Of a DNA stretch of 37,341 bases, positions 1-7,821 are shown piece by piece; within the stretch, counting starts at the first letter, position 1, and the number at the start of each line of letters is the position of its first letter. Made by a program: the position numbers and the translations under genes. This DNA is from Bordetella hinzii LMG 13501. Its GTDB lineage: Bacteria > Pseudomonadota > Gammaproteobacteria > Burkholderiales > Burkholderiaceae_B. The notes beneath the pieces were generated by a model that saw only the letters and a program-made list of their open reading frames with translations, did no database searches and was not told the origin of the DNA. The stretch is from positions 1 to 37,341 of the forward strand of contig NZ_LRUJ01000043.1 of the NCBI RefSeq assembly GCF_001548475.1, written 5' to 3'.

Positions 1-781
1 TGCCTGCCGGCGCATAAAAGCCGATCCAGATTTCGGTTTCGTAGCCAGGCACGCCCTGTTCGGCGATGGTGGGCACATCGGGCAGCATGGGATTGCGCTC
101 GCGGGTGGACACGGCGATGGCGCGCAGCTTGCCGCTTTGCACATATTTGATGGCTGTCAGCGCGTCCACGAAAGACGCCTGGATCTGGCCGCCCAGCAGG
201 TCGTTGAGGGCCAGCGCCGTGCCCTTGTAGGGCACGTGCAGCAGCGGCGCGCCGGTGCGCGCGGCCAGCAGTTCGCCCGACAGATGGGTGGTGCCGCCCA
301 CGCCGGAGGAGCCGTAGCTCACGCTGCCGGTCTTCTTGGCATAGGCCAGCAGCTCCTGCAGATTGTTGACGGGCAGCTTGGGATTGACCACCAGCACATT
401 GGGCGTTCGGGCCAGCAGCGCCACCGGCGCGAAGTCTTTCTCGGTGTCGTAGGGCAGGGTCTTGGTGATGGCCGGGTTGACCACGTGGGCGGTCGTCGTG
501 ACCAGCAGGGTATGGCCGTCGGCCGGCGAGCGCGCCACCTTCTCGGCGCCGATCACGCCGCCGGCGCCGCTGCGGTTGTCCACGATGACGGACTGCTTGA
601 GATCGGCCTGCAGGGTCTTGGCCAGTTGCCGCGCCAGCACATCGGTCATGCCGCCGGCCGCGAAGGGCACGACCAGCGTGATCGGCGCATTGAGGGTGTC
701 CGCCGCCGGCGCGGCGGCCGCGGACATCGCCAGGCCGGCGCCGGCCAGCCAGGCCGCTATGCGGCTCAAAGTCTTGTTCAT
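1..781 (-). CDS. Bug/TctC-family periplasmic solute-binding protein (C-terminus cut by window edge)
   Basis: Periplasmic receptor of the tripartite tricarboxylate transporter (TctC, or Bug) family, which binds small carboxylates. Reading the minus strand from the ATG at 781 gives a signal peptide (MNKTLSRIAAWLAGAGLA followed by an Ala-rich stretch). The mature part then shows family signatures: PITLVVPFAAGGMTDVLAR near the N-terminus, a GSSGVGGTTHLSGELL segment, and HVPYKG. The frame stays open to base 1, so roughly 60 C-terminal residues are missing compared with the usual 320-330. An AGGAGA ribosome site lies 7 bases before the ATG. It follows the enoyl-CoA hydratase on the same strand by 23 bases, so the two are probably cotranscribed. 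No TctA or TctB membrane gene is in the window. The family is clear; the ligand is unknown. Confidence 0.93.
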   Translation of the reverse strand, partial: MNKTLSRIAAWLAGAGLAMSAAAAPAADTLNAPITLVVPFAAGGMTDVLARQLAKTLQADLKQSVIVDNRSGAGGVIGAEKVARSPADGHTLLVTTTAHVVNPAITKTLPYDTEKDFAPVALLARTPNVLVVNPKLPVNNLQELLAYAKKTGSVSYGSSGVGGTTHLSGELLAARTGAPLLHVPYKGTALALNDLLGGQIQASFVDALTAIKYVQSGKLRAIAVSTRERNPMLPDVPTIAEQGVPGYETEIWIGFYAPAG

Positions 782-804
782 GGTGTTGTCTCCTCGTTGT
801 CGGG

Positions 805-1575
805 TCAGGCGCGCTGCTGCTTGCGTTTGAGCAAGAAGGCTTCCATGTAGCGCTTGGGTTCGTCGCTGTCGTAGGCCGACACCAGCGCATCCACGCCGAT
901 GGCGATGGCCTCGGCCAGGGGCAGGCGCTCCCAGTCGCGGATCAGTTTTTTCTGGATGCGCATGGCCAGCGGGCCGCCTTCGAGCAGCATTTCCTGCCAA
1001 TGCGCGGCGAGCGCCGGCAGCCCGCCCTCGGCGGCCACGTCGGTGATCAGCCCCCAGTCGCAGGCCAGCCGCGCCGGAATCATGCGGCCGCTGAGCAGCA
1101 GGTCGCGCGTGCGCGTCCAGCCGATCATCCCGGGCAGCATCGCGCCATGGATGACCGAGGGCACGCCCAGGCGCACTTCGGGCATGCCGAAGCTGGCGTC
1201 GGCCGTGGCCAGCTTGATGTCACAGACCGCCGCGACCTCCATCCCGGCGCCCAGGCAATAGCCCGACACCAGGGACATGGTGGGGAAGGGCAGGTCGCGC
1301 AGCTGCTCGCACAGGGCATGCACGCCGCGGATGTAGGCATCGATGTCGGCCTTGCCGGCATCTTTCAGGAACTTGATGTCGGCGCCGCCCAGGAAAGCCT
1401 GGGCGCCGCCCTGCACGATGAGCAGGCGGATTTCCGGGTCGCGCGCCAGTTCGCGCAAGGTGCTGGTGTAGACCGCCGCGGCCTGCGAGGTCAGCAGGTT
1501 GAGGCGGCCATTGTCGAAGGTGATGGCCACCACGCCGCCGTCGCGGCGCTCGATATGGCATTGGGGAGTCTGCAT
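805..1575 (-). CDS. Enoyl-CoA hydratase/isomerase family protein
   Basis: Crotonase-fold protein of about 256 residues, acting on an acyl-CoA thioester in the cytosol. From the chosen ATG at 1575 the chain shows ITFDNGRLNLL, the oxyanion-hole region QAFLGGADIKFLKDAG, the second oxyanion segment SGYCLGAGMEVAAVCDIKLATADASFGMPEVRLGVPS, and a Lys-rich C-terminus. In the second segment Glu sits in the GMEVA motif and Glu again in MPEVRLG, the positions that often carry the catalytic acids. A longer frame begins at 1632, but the ATG at 1575 has an ACGAGG ribosome site and matches the usual family N-terminus. It is divergent from a LysR gene at 1667, a typical regulator-target arrangement, and heads a pair with the Bug receptor. 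Precise substrate unknown; hydratase, isomerase or hydrolase activity are all possible. Confidence 0.9.
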   Translation of the reverse strand: MQTPQCHIERRDGGVVAITFDNGRLNLLTSQAAAVYTSTLRELARDPEIRLLIVQGGAQAFLGGADIKFLKDAGKADIDAYIRGVHALCEQLRDLPFPTMSLVSGYCLGAGMEVAAVCDIKLATADASFGMPEVRLGVPSVIHGAMLPGMIGWTRTRDLLLSGRMIPARLACDWGLITDVAAEGGLPALAAHWQEMLLEGGPLAMRIQKKLIRDWERLPLAEAIAIGVDALVSAYDSDEPKRYMEAFLLKRKQQRA

Positions 1576-1666
1576 AAAAGCCTCGTGGGAAGAATGCGAG
1601 GCATGATAGGTTTCGGACGATTGATGAGACAATGGAATTCTTAGACTTCACCCAGTCCATAACGGC
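1576..1666. promoter_or_regulatory. Divergent intergenic region with two short dyads
   Basis: This 91-base gap separates the divergent enoyl-CoA hydratase and LysR genes. It holds an inverted repeat GCCTCG-N11-CGAGGC (1580-1602), whose right arm in the minus-strand transcript contains the hydratase ribosome site. It also holds a small dyad ATTG-N6-CAAT (1620-1633), a possible LysR contact. No convincing -35/-10 pair was identified. Confidence 0.4.
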
Positions 1667-2626
1667 ATGAATATCCGCCAGTTGCGCGTCTTTCTGGCCT
1701 TGTACGAGACCGGCAGTTTCACGGCCGCGGCCGCCCGCATGCACGTCACGCAGTCGGCCGCCAGCAAGATGGTGGCCGAGCTCGAAAGCCAGCTAGGCCT
1801 GGTGCTCTTTGACCGCAGCACGCGCCGCGTCGCGCCCAACGACGCGGCGCGCGAGTTCCACGCCTATGCGCTGGAAGTGGTCGCCACCATGCAGACGGCC
1901 AAGCGCAGCGTCGAGGAACTGCTGGCGCTGGACCGCGGCAAGGTGAGCATCGCGGCCTCGCCGCTCATGATCTACGGCCTGCTGGCGCGCGTGATCGCGG
2001 ACTACCGGGCGGCCCATCCCGGCATCCATTTCGAGCTGCACGAACTGTCCACCGACCAGACCGTCGAGAGCGTGCGCGCCGGCACCGTGGATTTCGGGCT
2101 GGCGGCCGTCGACGCCCGCCTCTCGGGCGTGCGCACGGAGGTGGTGCTGCGCGACAGCATGCGCGTGGTGGTCGACGCCGCGCACCCCTTGGCCGCCCGC
2201 GCCAGCGTCAGGCTCAAGGACCTGGCGGCTTGGAACCACATCCTGCTGCGGAATTTCTACAGCGTGCGCCGCAGCCTGGACGGCATCCTGGCCGAGCAGG
2301 GCGTGCGGCTCGACAGCGCCATCGAGGTCGGTTCGCTGACGGCCGCGCTGGGCCTGGTGCGCTGCGGGGCGGGCGTGCTGGTGCTGCCAGGCTATGCCTC
2401 GGCCATCGCCGAACAATGGGGCATGCACAGCCTCTCCATCCGGGGCGTGCCGGACACGGTGCACGAAATCTCCATCATCCAGCGCAACCAGACCCGCCCA
2501 TCGGTGTCGACGCGGCGTTTCCTGGAGACCTTGCTGCCGCGTCTGGGGAAGGACGCGCCGCCTCGCGGCTCCAATCCTGCGCCTGGAACCAGCCGCGCAG
2601 GTGGTCGACGAAAAGCCGCACCTTGA
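1667..2626 (+). CDS. LysR-family transcriptional regulator
   Basis: LysR-type regulator of 319 residues. The N-terminal winged helix-turn-helix is clear (MNIRQLRVFLALYETGSFT, AAAARMHVTQSAASKMVAELE, LGLVLFDRSTRRVAPND). A periplasmic-binding-protein-like effector domain follows from about residue 90 to 300 (KVSIAASPLMIYGLLARVIADYR, later GLVRCGAGVLVLPGYA). The effector is not predictable. It is divergent from the enoyl-CoA hydratase/Bug pair, which is its most likely target together with itself. The last 152 bases overlap the 3' end of another LysR gene on the opposite strand, so its final residues, rich in Pro, Gly and Arg, are encoded antisense to the tail of that gene. The ATG at 1667 is in the expected place for the family. 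Confidence 0.93.
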   Translation: MNIRQLRVFLALYETGSFTAAAARMHVTQSAASKMVAELESQLGLVLFDRSTRRVAPNDAAREFHAYALEVVATMQTAKRSVEELLALDRGKVSIAASPLMIYGLLARVIADYRAAHPGIHFELHELSTDQTVESVRAGTVDFGLAAVDARLSGVRTEVVLRDSMRVVVDAAHPLAARASVRLKDLAAWNHILLRNFYSVRRSLDGILAEQGVRLDSAIEVGSLTAALGLVRCGAGVLVLPGYASAIAEQWGMHSLSIRGVPDTVHEISIIQRNQTRPSVSTRRFLETLLPRLGKDAPPRGSNPAPGTSRAGGRRKAAP

Positions 2627-3467
2627 AGGGCTGGTAGCGTTTGCTCTGGACGATGGCGTAGATGTCCAGCGCCTCGCAGCGATAGTCCGGCAGCAGCACT
2701 TCCAGGCTGCCGTTGCGGATGTCTTCATCGACCATGTAGCTGGGGTGCATGGAGATCCCGTGGTGCCCCTTGGCCAGGCGCAGGATGGCTTCGCCCAGGT
2801 TGGCGTTGAAATCGCCGCGCACGTGCACGCTGTGCAGTTCGCCGTCGGCGCCCGTGAACTGCCAATGGCCGGTGGCCGCCTTGAGCTGGTGGATCAGGCA
2901 GTTGTGCTGTTCCAGGTCTTTGGGGCGCCGCGGGCGGCCATGGGCGTCGAGGTATTGGCGCGTGGCGACCAGCAGCTGGGGGACCATGGCGATCTTGTAG
3001 GCGATCTGGTTGCTGTTGCGCAGCCGCGGGGCGATGCGCAGCGACAGGTCCATGTTTTCGGCGATGAGGTCGCCGCGTCCGTCGTCGATGAGCAGCGAGA
3101 CCTGGACTTCGGGGTAGGTCCGCAGAAAGGCCTGCACGGCCGGCGCGAGATGCACGGCGCCGAAGGAGGGCGGGGAGCCGATGCGGATGCGTCCGCTGGG
3201 GCGCTGCACGGGGCTGCGCACCAGGTCCTTGAGGTTCTTGACGGCGTGGGCAAGGAGATCGGCATTCTGCAGCAGCACCGCGCCGCTTTCGGTGAGGCTG
3301 ACGCGCTTGGTGTTGCGGTTGAGAAGCTGGGTTTCGAACTCGGCTTCCAGCCAGGCGATTTTTTTGGTGATGGCCGAGCGGCTGGTGCCCAGGCGTTCGG
3401 CGGCCTTGGAAAAGCTCAGGCCTTTGGCCACTTCGACGAAGACCTCCATGCACTCGATCGTGTTCAT
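2475..3467 (-). CDS. LysR-family transcriptional regulator (divergent to the 3579-9985 operon)
   Basis: LysR-type regulator of about 330 residues. The ATG at 3467 is chosen because it starts the canonical domain (MNTIECMEVFVEVAKGLSFS, AAERLGTSRSAITKKIAWLE); the open frame reaches 3530 but adds a 21-residue non-homologous leader. The effector domain runs from about residue 90 (GRIRIGSPPSFGAVHLAPAV) to a C-terminal FKVRLFVDHLRGWF motif typical of the group with one-residue-type recognition helices SRSAITKKI. After that motif comes a low-complexity tail rich in Ala, Ser, Pro and Gly, and this tail is what overlaps the other LysR gene. It lies 111 bases upstream of, and divergent from, the seven-gene operon beginning at 3579, so it probably controls that operon. 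Effector unknown. Confidence 0.92.
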   Translation of the reverse strand: MNTIECMEVFVEVAKGLSFSKAAERLGTSRSAITKKIAWLEAEFETQLLNRNTKRVSLTESGAVLLQNADLLAHAVKNLKDLVRSPVQRPSGRIRIGSPPSFGAVHLAPAVQAFLRTYPEVQVSLLIDDGRGDLIAENMDLSLRIAPRLRNSNQIAYKIAMVPQLLVATRQYLDAHGRPRRPKDLEQHNCLIHQLKAATGHWQFTGADGELHSVHVRGDFNANLGEAILRLAKGHHGISMHPSYMVDEDIRNGSLEVLLPDYRCEALDIYAIVQSKRYQPFKVRLFVDHLRGWFQAQDWSREAARPSPDAAARSPGNAASTPMGGSGCAG

Positions 3468-3578
3468 TGCGCCGCAACCTGTGTTTCTTTTCTGGAAAAA
3501 CTGATTTGTCTTGAGCCCGCTATTCCTCATAGAGCTGCATTCCTAGAATAACTCCAATTCGAAACACTGGATGCGGAC
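3468..3578. promoter_or_regulatory. LysR/operon divergent intergenic region
   Basis: This 111-base gap is less GC-rich than the flanking genes and should hold the promoters of the LysR gene (minus) and the catabolic operon (plus). ATTCCT occurs twice, 17 bases apart (3522 and 3539), the second inside the imperfect dyad ATTCCTAGAAT. These are possible LysR contacts only; I cannot assign -35/-10 boxes. Confidence 0.35.
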
Positions 3579-4742
3579 GTGCTGGGCACCCCCGATTTTG
3601 ATTACCACCTCTATGGCACCCGGGTGCGCTTTGCGCAGGGGTGCGCCGGGCAGTTGGCCGCGACGCTGGCCGAGCTGGGCGGCCGCCGTCCGGTGCTGTT
3701 GATGCAGCGCCGCCTGGCCGCGTCGCCGGCCGGGCAGGCCTTGCGCGCCCAGCTCGAGGGGCTGGCGGCCGTGGTGCTCGACGGCGTGCCCGAGCATGGC
3801 AGCGTGGCTTATCTGGAAGCGGCGCTGGCCGGTCTGCGCGCCCATCGGCCGGATGTGATCGTGGCGGCGGGCGGGGGCAGCGTGGCCGATAGCGCCAAGG
3901 CGCTGGCCTTGATGCTGCCCGAGGGCGCGCGCCTGGCGGCCTATGCCGCCGGCCGGCCCGCGCCGCCGCGCCGCGCCTTGCTGCCTATCGTCAGCCTGCC
4001 GACGACGGCGGCGGCGGCCGAGGTCACGCCGTCCATCGGCCTGGCCGACGAGGGACGCAAGCGTTTGTTCTGGTGCCGCGACGTGGCGGCGACCGAGGTG
4101 CTGATCGATCCCGACTTGGCCGCGGGCCTGCCGCGGGAGCGTCTGTTGGCCACGGCCGTCAACGGCATTGCCCATGATCTGGAGGGGCTGTATTCGCGCC
4201 AGCGTTCGCCGGTGTCGGACGCCCTGGCCTTGCATTCGCTGGGCTTGTTCGCCGTGGCGCTGGCGCCGCGGGCCGAGCCGGCGGCAGCGCGGCGCCAGAT
4301 CCTGGCCGCGGCGCATTTGTCGGGCATGGTGCTGTCTATGGCGCGCACCTGTCTGCACCACGCCATCTGCCATGTGATAGGGGCGCGCCACGGCGTGGCC
4401 CATGGCGCGGTCAATTGCGTGATGCTGCCCCATGTGCTGCGTTTCAATGCGCCGGCCGCGCCGCAGGCGCTGGCCGCGGCGGCCCAGGCTATCGGGCGCG
4501 CCAGCGGCGCCGAGGAAGGGATGTCCGCGGCGGACTGGGTGGCCGGCTTGCGCGCGACGCACGGGCTGCCGGCGTCGCTGCGGGCGCTGGGCCTGGCCGC
4601 CGCCGATCTGCCTGAGATCGCCCGCCTGTGCATGCACGAGCGCGGCGTGGCCTTGAATCCGCGCGCGGTGCCCGATGCGGACACCGTGCTGCATTTACTT
4701 GAGCAGGCCTACGGGCCGGCGCTTTCCCGGAGCACAGTATGA
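3579..4742 (+). CDS. Iron-containing-alcohol-dehydrogenase fold protein, maleylacetate-reductase-like
   Basis: NAD(P)H-dependent dehydrogenase of 387 residues in the iron-ADH superfamily. The dinucleotide motif GGGSVADSAKALAL is at about residues 98-111, followed by LPTTAAAAEVTPSIGL. The C-terminal metal-site region has His199, His261 and His275, but the usual first ligand, Asp, is replaced by Asn195 (NGIAHDLEGLYS). From family knowledge, this substitution and the SLPTT..AEVTP pattern fit maleylacetate reductases, which reduce maleylacetate to 3-oxoadipate in chloroaromatic or resorcinol-type pathways. The start is GTG at 3579; a nearby ATG at 3571 is out of frame. First gene of a seven-gene operon; its stop overlaps the next ATG (ATGA). 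No ring-cleavage dioxygenase is nearby, so maleylacetate as substrate is only a family-based guess. Confidence 0.88.
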   Translation: MLGTPDFDYHLYGTRVRFAQGCAGQLAATLAELGGRRPVLLMQRRLAASPAGQALRAQLEGLAAVVLDGVPEHGSVAYLEAALAGLRAHRPDVIVAAGGGSVADSAKALALMLPEGARLAAYAAGRPAPPRRALLPIVSLPTTAAAAEVTPSIGLADEGRKRLFWCRDVAATEVLIDPDLAAGLPRERLLATAVNGIAHDLEGLYSRQRSPVSDALALHSLGLFAVALAPRAEPAAARRQILAAAHLSGMVLSMARTCLHHAICHVIGARHGVAHGAVNCVMLPHVLRFNAPAAPQALAAAAQAIGRASGAEEGMSAADWVAGLRATHGLPASLRALGLAAADLPEIARLCMHERGVALNPRAVPDADTVLHLLEQAYGPALSRSTV

Positions 4743-5614
4743 GAATCGAACCCAAGAACGCCGCGCTGGGCGCGACCATCCACGACATCGACCTGTCCCA
4801 GCCCCTGGATGAGGCCAGCTTCCGCGCCATCGAGCAGGCGCTGGGCCGGTATGGCGTCCTGTCTTTCCCGCGCCAAACGTGGACCACCGCCCAGCAGCGC
4901 GCCTTCGCGCAGCGCTTCGGGCAGCTGGAGATCAATGTGGCCAACACCAGCCAGGACAACGAGTTCCCGGACGTGATGATCCTCTCCAATATGGTGGAGA
5001 ACGGCAAGCCGCTGGGCCTGAATGACGCCGGCCAGGATTGGCATACCGATATGTCGTATAGCCGGACCATCGCCTTTAGCAATGTGCTCTATGGCATCAG
5101 GATCCCGATGCGCGATGGCCAGCCCCTGGGCAATACCGAGTTCTGCAATATGCACGCGGCCTATGAAGACCTCCCGCAGGCGCTCAAGGACGAGCTTGAC
5201 GGCATGACCATCACGCACGATTTCAACAAGTTCTGGGAGAAGATGCGCAGCCAGCCCGGCAGCCGGCGCGCGCCGCTTACCGAGGAGCAGCGCCGCCGCA
5301 AGCCGCCGGTGTCGCATCCCGTGTTCTTGCGGCACCCCATCACCGGTCGCAAGGTGCTCTACGCCAATCCCGGGTATTCGGTGCGCATCAATGAGCTGCC
5401 CGAGGCGCGCAGCGAGGAAGTGCTGGCCTTTCTGTTCGAGCACCAGTTGCAGGACAAGTACCGCTACCAGCATCGCTGGGCCGAGGGCGACGTGCTGATG
5501 TGGGACAACATGGGGACCATCCACAACGCCGTGGCCGATTACCGCCCCGACGAGCCGCGCTACATCCGCCGCTGCCAGGTCATGGCGGACCGTTATTTCC
5601 CCGAGCTGTACTGA
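4739..5614 (+). CDS. TauD/TfdA-family Fe(II)/2-oxoglutarate-dependent dioxygenase
   Basis: Non-haem iron dioxygenase of 291 residues, the length of TauD and TfdA. The facial triad is visible: His102 and Asp104 in DWHTDMSYS, and His262 in WDNMGTIHNAVADY. The Arg residues in PRYIRR (about 274-278) fit the 2-oxoglutarate carboxylate clamp. Such enzymes hydroxylate a carbon next to a heteroatom and so cleave taurine, aryloxyacetates, sulfate esters or similar compounds, using O2 and 2-oxoglutarate. The start codon overlaps the stop of the upstream dehydrogenase (ATGA), implying translational coupling. TfdA plus a maleylacetate reductase recalls 2,4-D degradation, but the chlorophenol hydroxylase and chlorocatechol genes are absent, so another substrate is likely. 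Confidence 0.93.
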   Translation: MRIEPKNAALGATIHDIDLSQPLDEASFRAIEQALGRYGVLSFPRQTWTTAQQRAFAQRFGQLEINVANTSQDNEFPDVMILSNMVENGKPLGLNDAGQDWHTDMSYSRTIAFSNVLYGIRIPMRDGQPLGNTEFCNMHAAYEDLPQALKDELDGMTITHDFNKFWEKMRSQPGSRRAPLTEEQRRRKPPVSHPVFLRHPITGRKVLYANPGYSVRINELPEARSEEVLAFLFEHQLQDKYRYQHRWAEGDVLMWDNMGTIHNAVADYRPDEPRYIRRCQVMADRYFPELY

Positions 5615-5667
5615 CCGCGGCGTCCAAGCCGGCGGCCGACAACACAATCACAAGAGGAGACTTTGCG

Positions 5668-6642
5668 ATGCAACTCATGAAGAAACTGGCGCTGTCCCTG
5701 GGCGCCTGCCTGCTGCTGGGCCAGGCTTGCTGGGCCGGGGAGTACCCTGACCGGCCCATCCGCATGGTGGTGGGCTATTCGGCCGGCGGCCCGACGGATG
5801 TCATCGCCCGGATCGTGGCCAAGCATATGGGCGACCAGCTGGGACAGACCATCGTGGTCGAGAACAAGGCCGGCGCCAGCGCCCACATCGCCGCGCAGGA
5901 TGTGATGAACGCCGCGCCCGATGGCTACAAGGTGCTGGCGACATCGCTGACCCTGACCGTCAATCCCTTGCTCTATCCGGACCGCTATCGCTACGAGGCC
6001 GACAAGGCTTTCGCGCCGGTGAGCAACTTCGCCAACCTGCCCATGGTGCTGGTCACCCATGCCGATTCCCCCTATAAAAGCCTGGCCGATCTGGTGGCCG
6101 ATGCGCGCGCCAATCCGGGCAAGCTGACCTTCGGCTCGTCGGGCGTGGGGGGCTCGGCTCACCTGGCCGCCGAGATGCTGGCCGCCAAGGCCGGCCTGAA
6201 GATGCAGCACATCCCTTTCAAGGGCAATGGCCCGGCGCTGCAGGAGATGATCGCCGGGCGCATCGCCTTCATGTTCTATCCCAGCATCGGCATCGCCGAC
6301 TATGTCAACAGCGGCAAGCTGCGGGTGCTGGCGGTGGGCGCGCCGTCGGGCTTGGCGGACTTTCCCGGCGTGCCGACCTTCGACAGCCTGGGCTACAAGG
6401 GCTTCGAGGACGGCGCGCCCTGGGTGGGCCTGCTGGCGCCGGCGGGCACGCCCCGGCCCATCGTCGACACTCTGAACAAGGCGGCCGTGGCCGCGCTGTC
6501 CAAGCCCGAAGTGCGCGACCAACTGAGCAAGCTGGGCGCCTATGTCATTGGCGATACGCCCGAGCAGTTTCGCGATTTCCTCATCAAGGACAAGCTGCGC
6601 TGGGCCGATGTGATCCAGCAAGGCGGCGTCAAGGGCGAGTAG
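5668..6642 (+). CDS. Bug/TctC-family periplasmic solute-binding protein
   Basis: Complete Bug-type receptor of 324 residues. The ATG at 5668 is selected because it follows an AGGAGA ribosome site (5654-5659) and opens a classical signal peptide (MQLMKKLALSLGACLLLG, cleavage after CWA-G or nearby). The mature chain has YPDRPIRMVVGYSAGGPTDVIARIVA, GQTIVVENKAGASAHIAA, GSSGVGGSAHLAAEML and HIPFKGNGPALQEMIAGRI, all diagnostic. It lies 53 bases after the dioxygenase and 9 before the FMN enzyme, so it belongs to the operon and probably delivers or senses the pathway substrate, presumably a carboxylate. No TctAB partner is encoded here, as is common for the expanded Bug families of Bordetella-like bacteria. 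Confidence 0.95.
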   Translation: MQLMKKLALSLGACLLLGQACWAGEYPDRPIRMVVGYSAGGPTDVIARIVAKHMGDQLGQTIVVENKAGASAHIAAQDVMNAAPDGYKVLATSLTLTVNPLLYPDRYRYEADKAFAPVSNFANLPMVLVTHADSPYKSLADLVADARANPGKLTFGSSGVGGSAHLAAEMLAAKAGLKMQHIPFKGNGPALQEMIAGRIAFMFYPSIGIADYVNSGKLRVLAVGAPSGLADFPGVPTFDSLGYKGFEDGAPWVGLLAPAGTPRPIVDTLNKAAVAALSKPEVRDQLSKLGAYVIGDTPEQFRDFLIKDKLRWADVIQQGGVKGE

Positions 6643-6651
6643 GGCGCGGTC

Positions 6652-7821
6652 ATGAGAAGCCAGCTTCACGCCTGCCACTCCATCGAAGGCTTGCGGCAGG
6701 CCGCCCGGGCGCGCCTGCCGCGCGGGGTCTTCGACTTCTACGATGGCGGCGCCGAGGATGAGATCACCTTGGCGGACAACCGCGAGGCTTTCCGCCGCGT
6801 GCGGCTCTTGCCGCGCGTCCTGCGCGACGTGTCGCGGCCGGACCCGTCCACCCAGCTGTTTGGCCGGCCGCTGGCCGCGCCCATGGCCATCGCGCCCACG
6901 GGCGCGGTGGGCTTTGGCTGGCGCGGCGGCGATGTCGCGCTGGCCCGCGCCGCAGCGCGCCATGGTATCCCCTATGCCTTGTCGACCTCCGCCACGGCCA
7001 GCATCGAGGAAATCGCCGATCAGGCGCCGGGCCGGCTGTGGTTCCAGGCCTATATCCTGCAGGACAAGGACAGGCTGCACGCCCTGGTCGAGCGCGCCCG
7101 CGTGGCCGGTTATGAGGCCTTGATGATCACGGTGGACCTGCCCGTGGGCGGCAAGCGCGAGCGCGATCTGCGCAATGGGCTGGGCTTTCCCATGAAACTC
7201 AATGCCCGCAACATCGGCCAGTTCTTGCGCAAGCCCGCCTGGTCGCTGGACATGCTGTTGCGCCGTCCGCCCGTCATGCCCAGCCTGGCCGGCCTGAAGG
7301 CCTTGCGCGCCGATGGCCGGCAGTCGCTGGCGGGGCGCAATTATGACCCGGCGTTCGACCTGCGGGCGCTGGCGCGCTTGCGCGAACGCTGGCCGGGCAA
7401 GCTCATCGTCAAGGGAGTGGTCCATCCCGAGGACGTGGAAGGCATCCTGGAGGCGGGCGCCGACGCCTTGGTGGTGTCCAACCATGGCGGGCGGCAGCTC
7501 GACGGCGGCGTGGCCACGCTGGACGCGCTGGGCGGCGTCCTGGCGCGGGCCGCCGGCCGCGTGCCGGTCTGGCTCGATGGCGGCGTGCGGCGCGGCAGCG
7601 ACATCCATAAGGCCCTGGCGCTGGGCGCGGGCGGCGTACTCACGGGGCGCGCCACGCTGTATGGCGTGCTGGCCGGCGGCCAGGCCGGCGCCGACCGCGC
7701 ACTGGACATCCTGAACGAAGAACTCATCCGCAGCATGCAGCTTTGCGGCACGCCGCGGATTTCCGACATCGACCGCCGGCTCATCGCCGGCTCCAACCCC
7801 GTTCATTCCCATGCAGGCTGA
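6652..7821 (+). CDS. FMN-dependent alpha-hydroxy-acid dehydrogenase/oxidase
   Basis: Member of the L-lactate dehydrogenase/mandelate dehydrogenase/glycolate oxidase family, 389 residues. A TIM-barrel FMN site is recognisable: FYDGGAEDE (Tyr30), MAIAPTGAVGF, WFQAYI, Lys254 in LIVKGVVHPEDV, and the catalytic SNHGGRQLDGG segment with His278 and Arg281, then WLDGGVRRGSDIHKALALGA. It oxidises an (S)-2-hydroxy acid to the 2-oxo acid. Substrate identity depends on residues I cannot judge; a lactate-, mandelate- or 2-hydroxyglutarate-like product of the pathway is plausible. It starts 9 bases after the Bug receptor, and the next ATG begins inside its last codons, so it is mid-operon. Confidence 0.93.
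   Translation: MRSQLHACHSIEGLRQAARARLPRGVFDFYDGGAEDEITLADNREAFRRVRLLPRVLRDVSRPDPSTQLFGRPLAAPMAIAPTGAVGFGWRGGDVALARAAARHGIPYALSTSATASIEEIADQAPGRLWFQAYILQDKDRLHALVERARVAGYEALMITVDLPVGGKRERDLRNGLGFPMKLNARNIGQFLRKPAWSLDMLLRRPPVMPSLAGLKALRADGRQSLAGRNYDPAFDLRALARLRERWPGKLIVKGVVHPEDVEGILEAGADALVVSNHGGRQLDGGVATLDALGGVLARAAGRVPVWLDGGVRRGSDIHKALALGAGGVLTGRATLYGVLAGGQAGADRALDILNEELIRSMQLCGTPRISDIDRRLIAGSNPVHSHAG

Noticed and set aside
1620-1633. ATTG-N6-CAAT as a classical LysR T-N11-A box
   Set aside because: The spacing does not fit T-N11-A, and four-base arms are too short to support a call; mentioned only as a weak dyad.
3579-5614. A 2,4-D degradation cluster, suggested by maleylacetate-reductase and TfdA families side by side
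   Set aside because: No chlorophenol hydroxylase, chlorocatechol dioxygenase, cycloisomerase or dienelactone hydrolase is present, and TauD/TfdA members have many other substrates.
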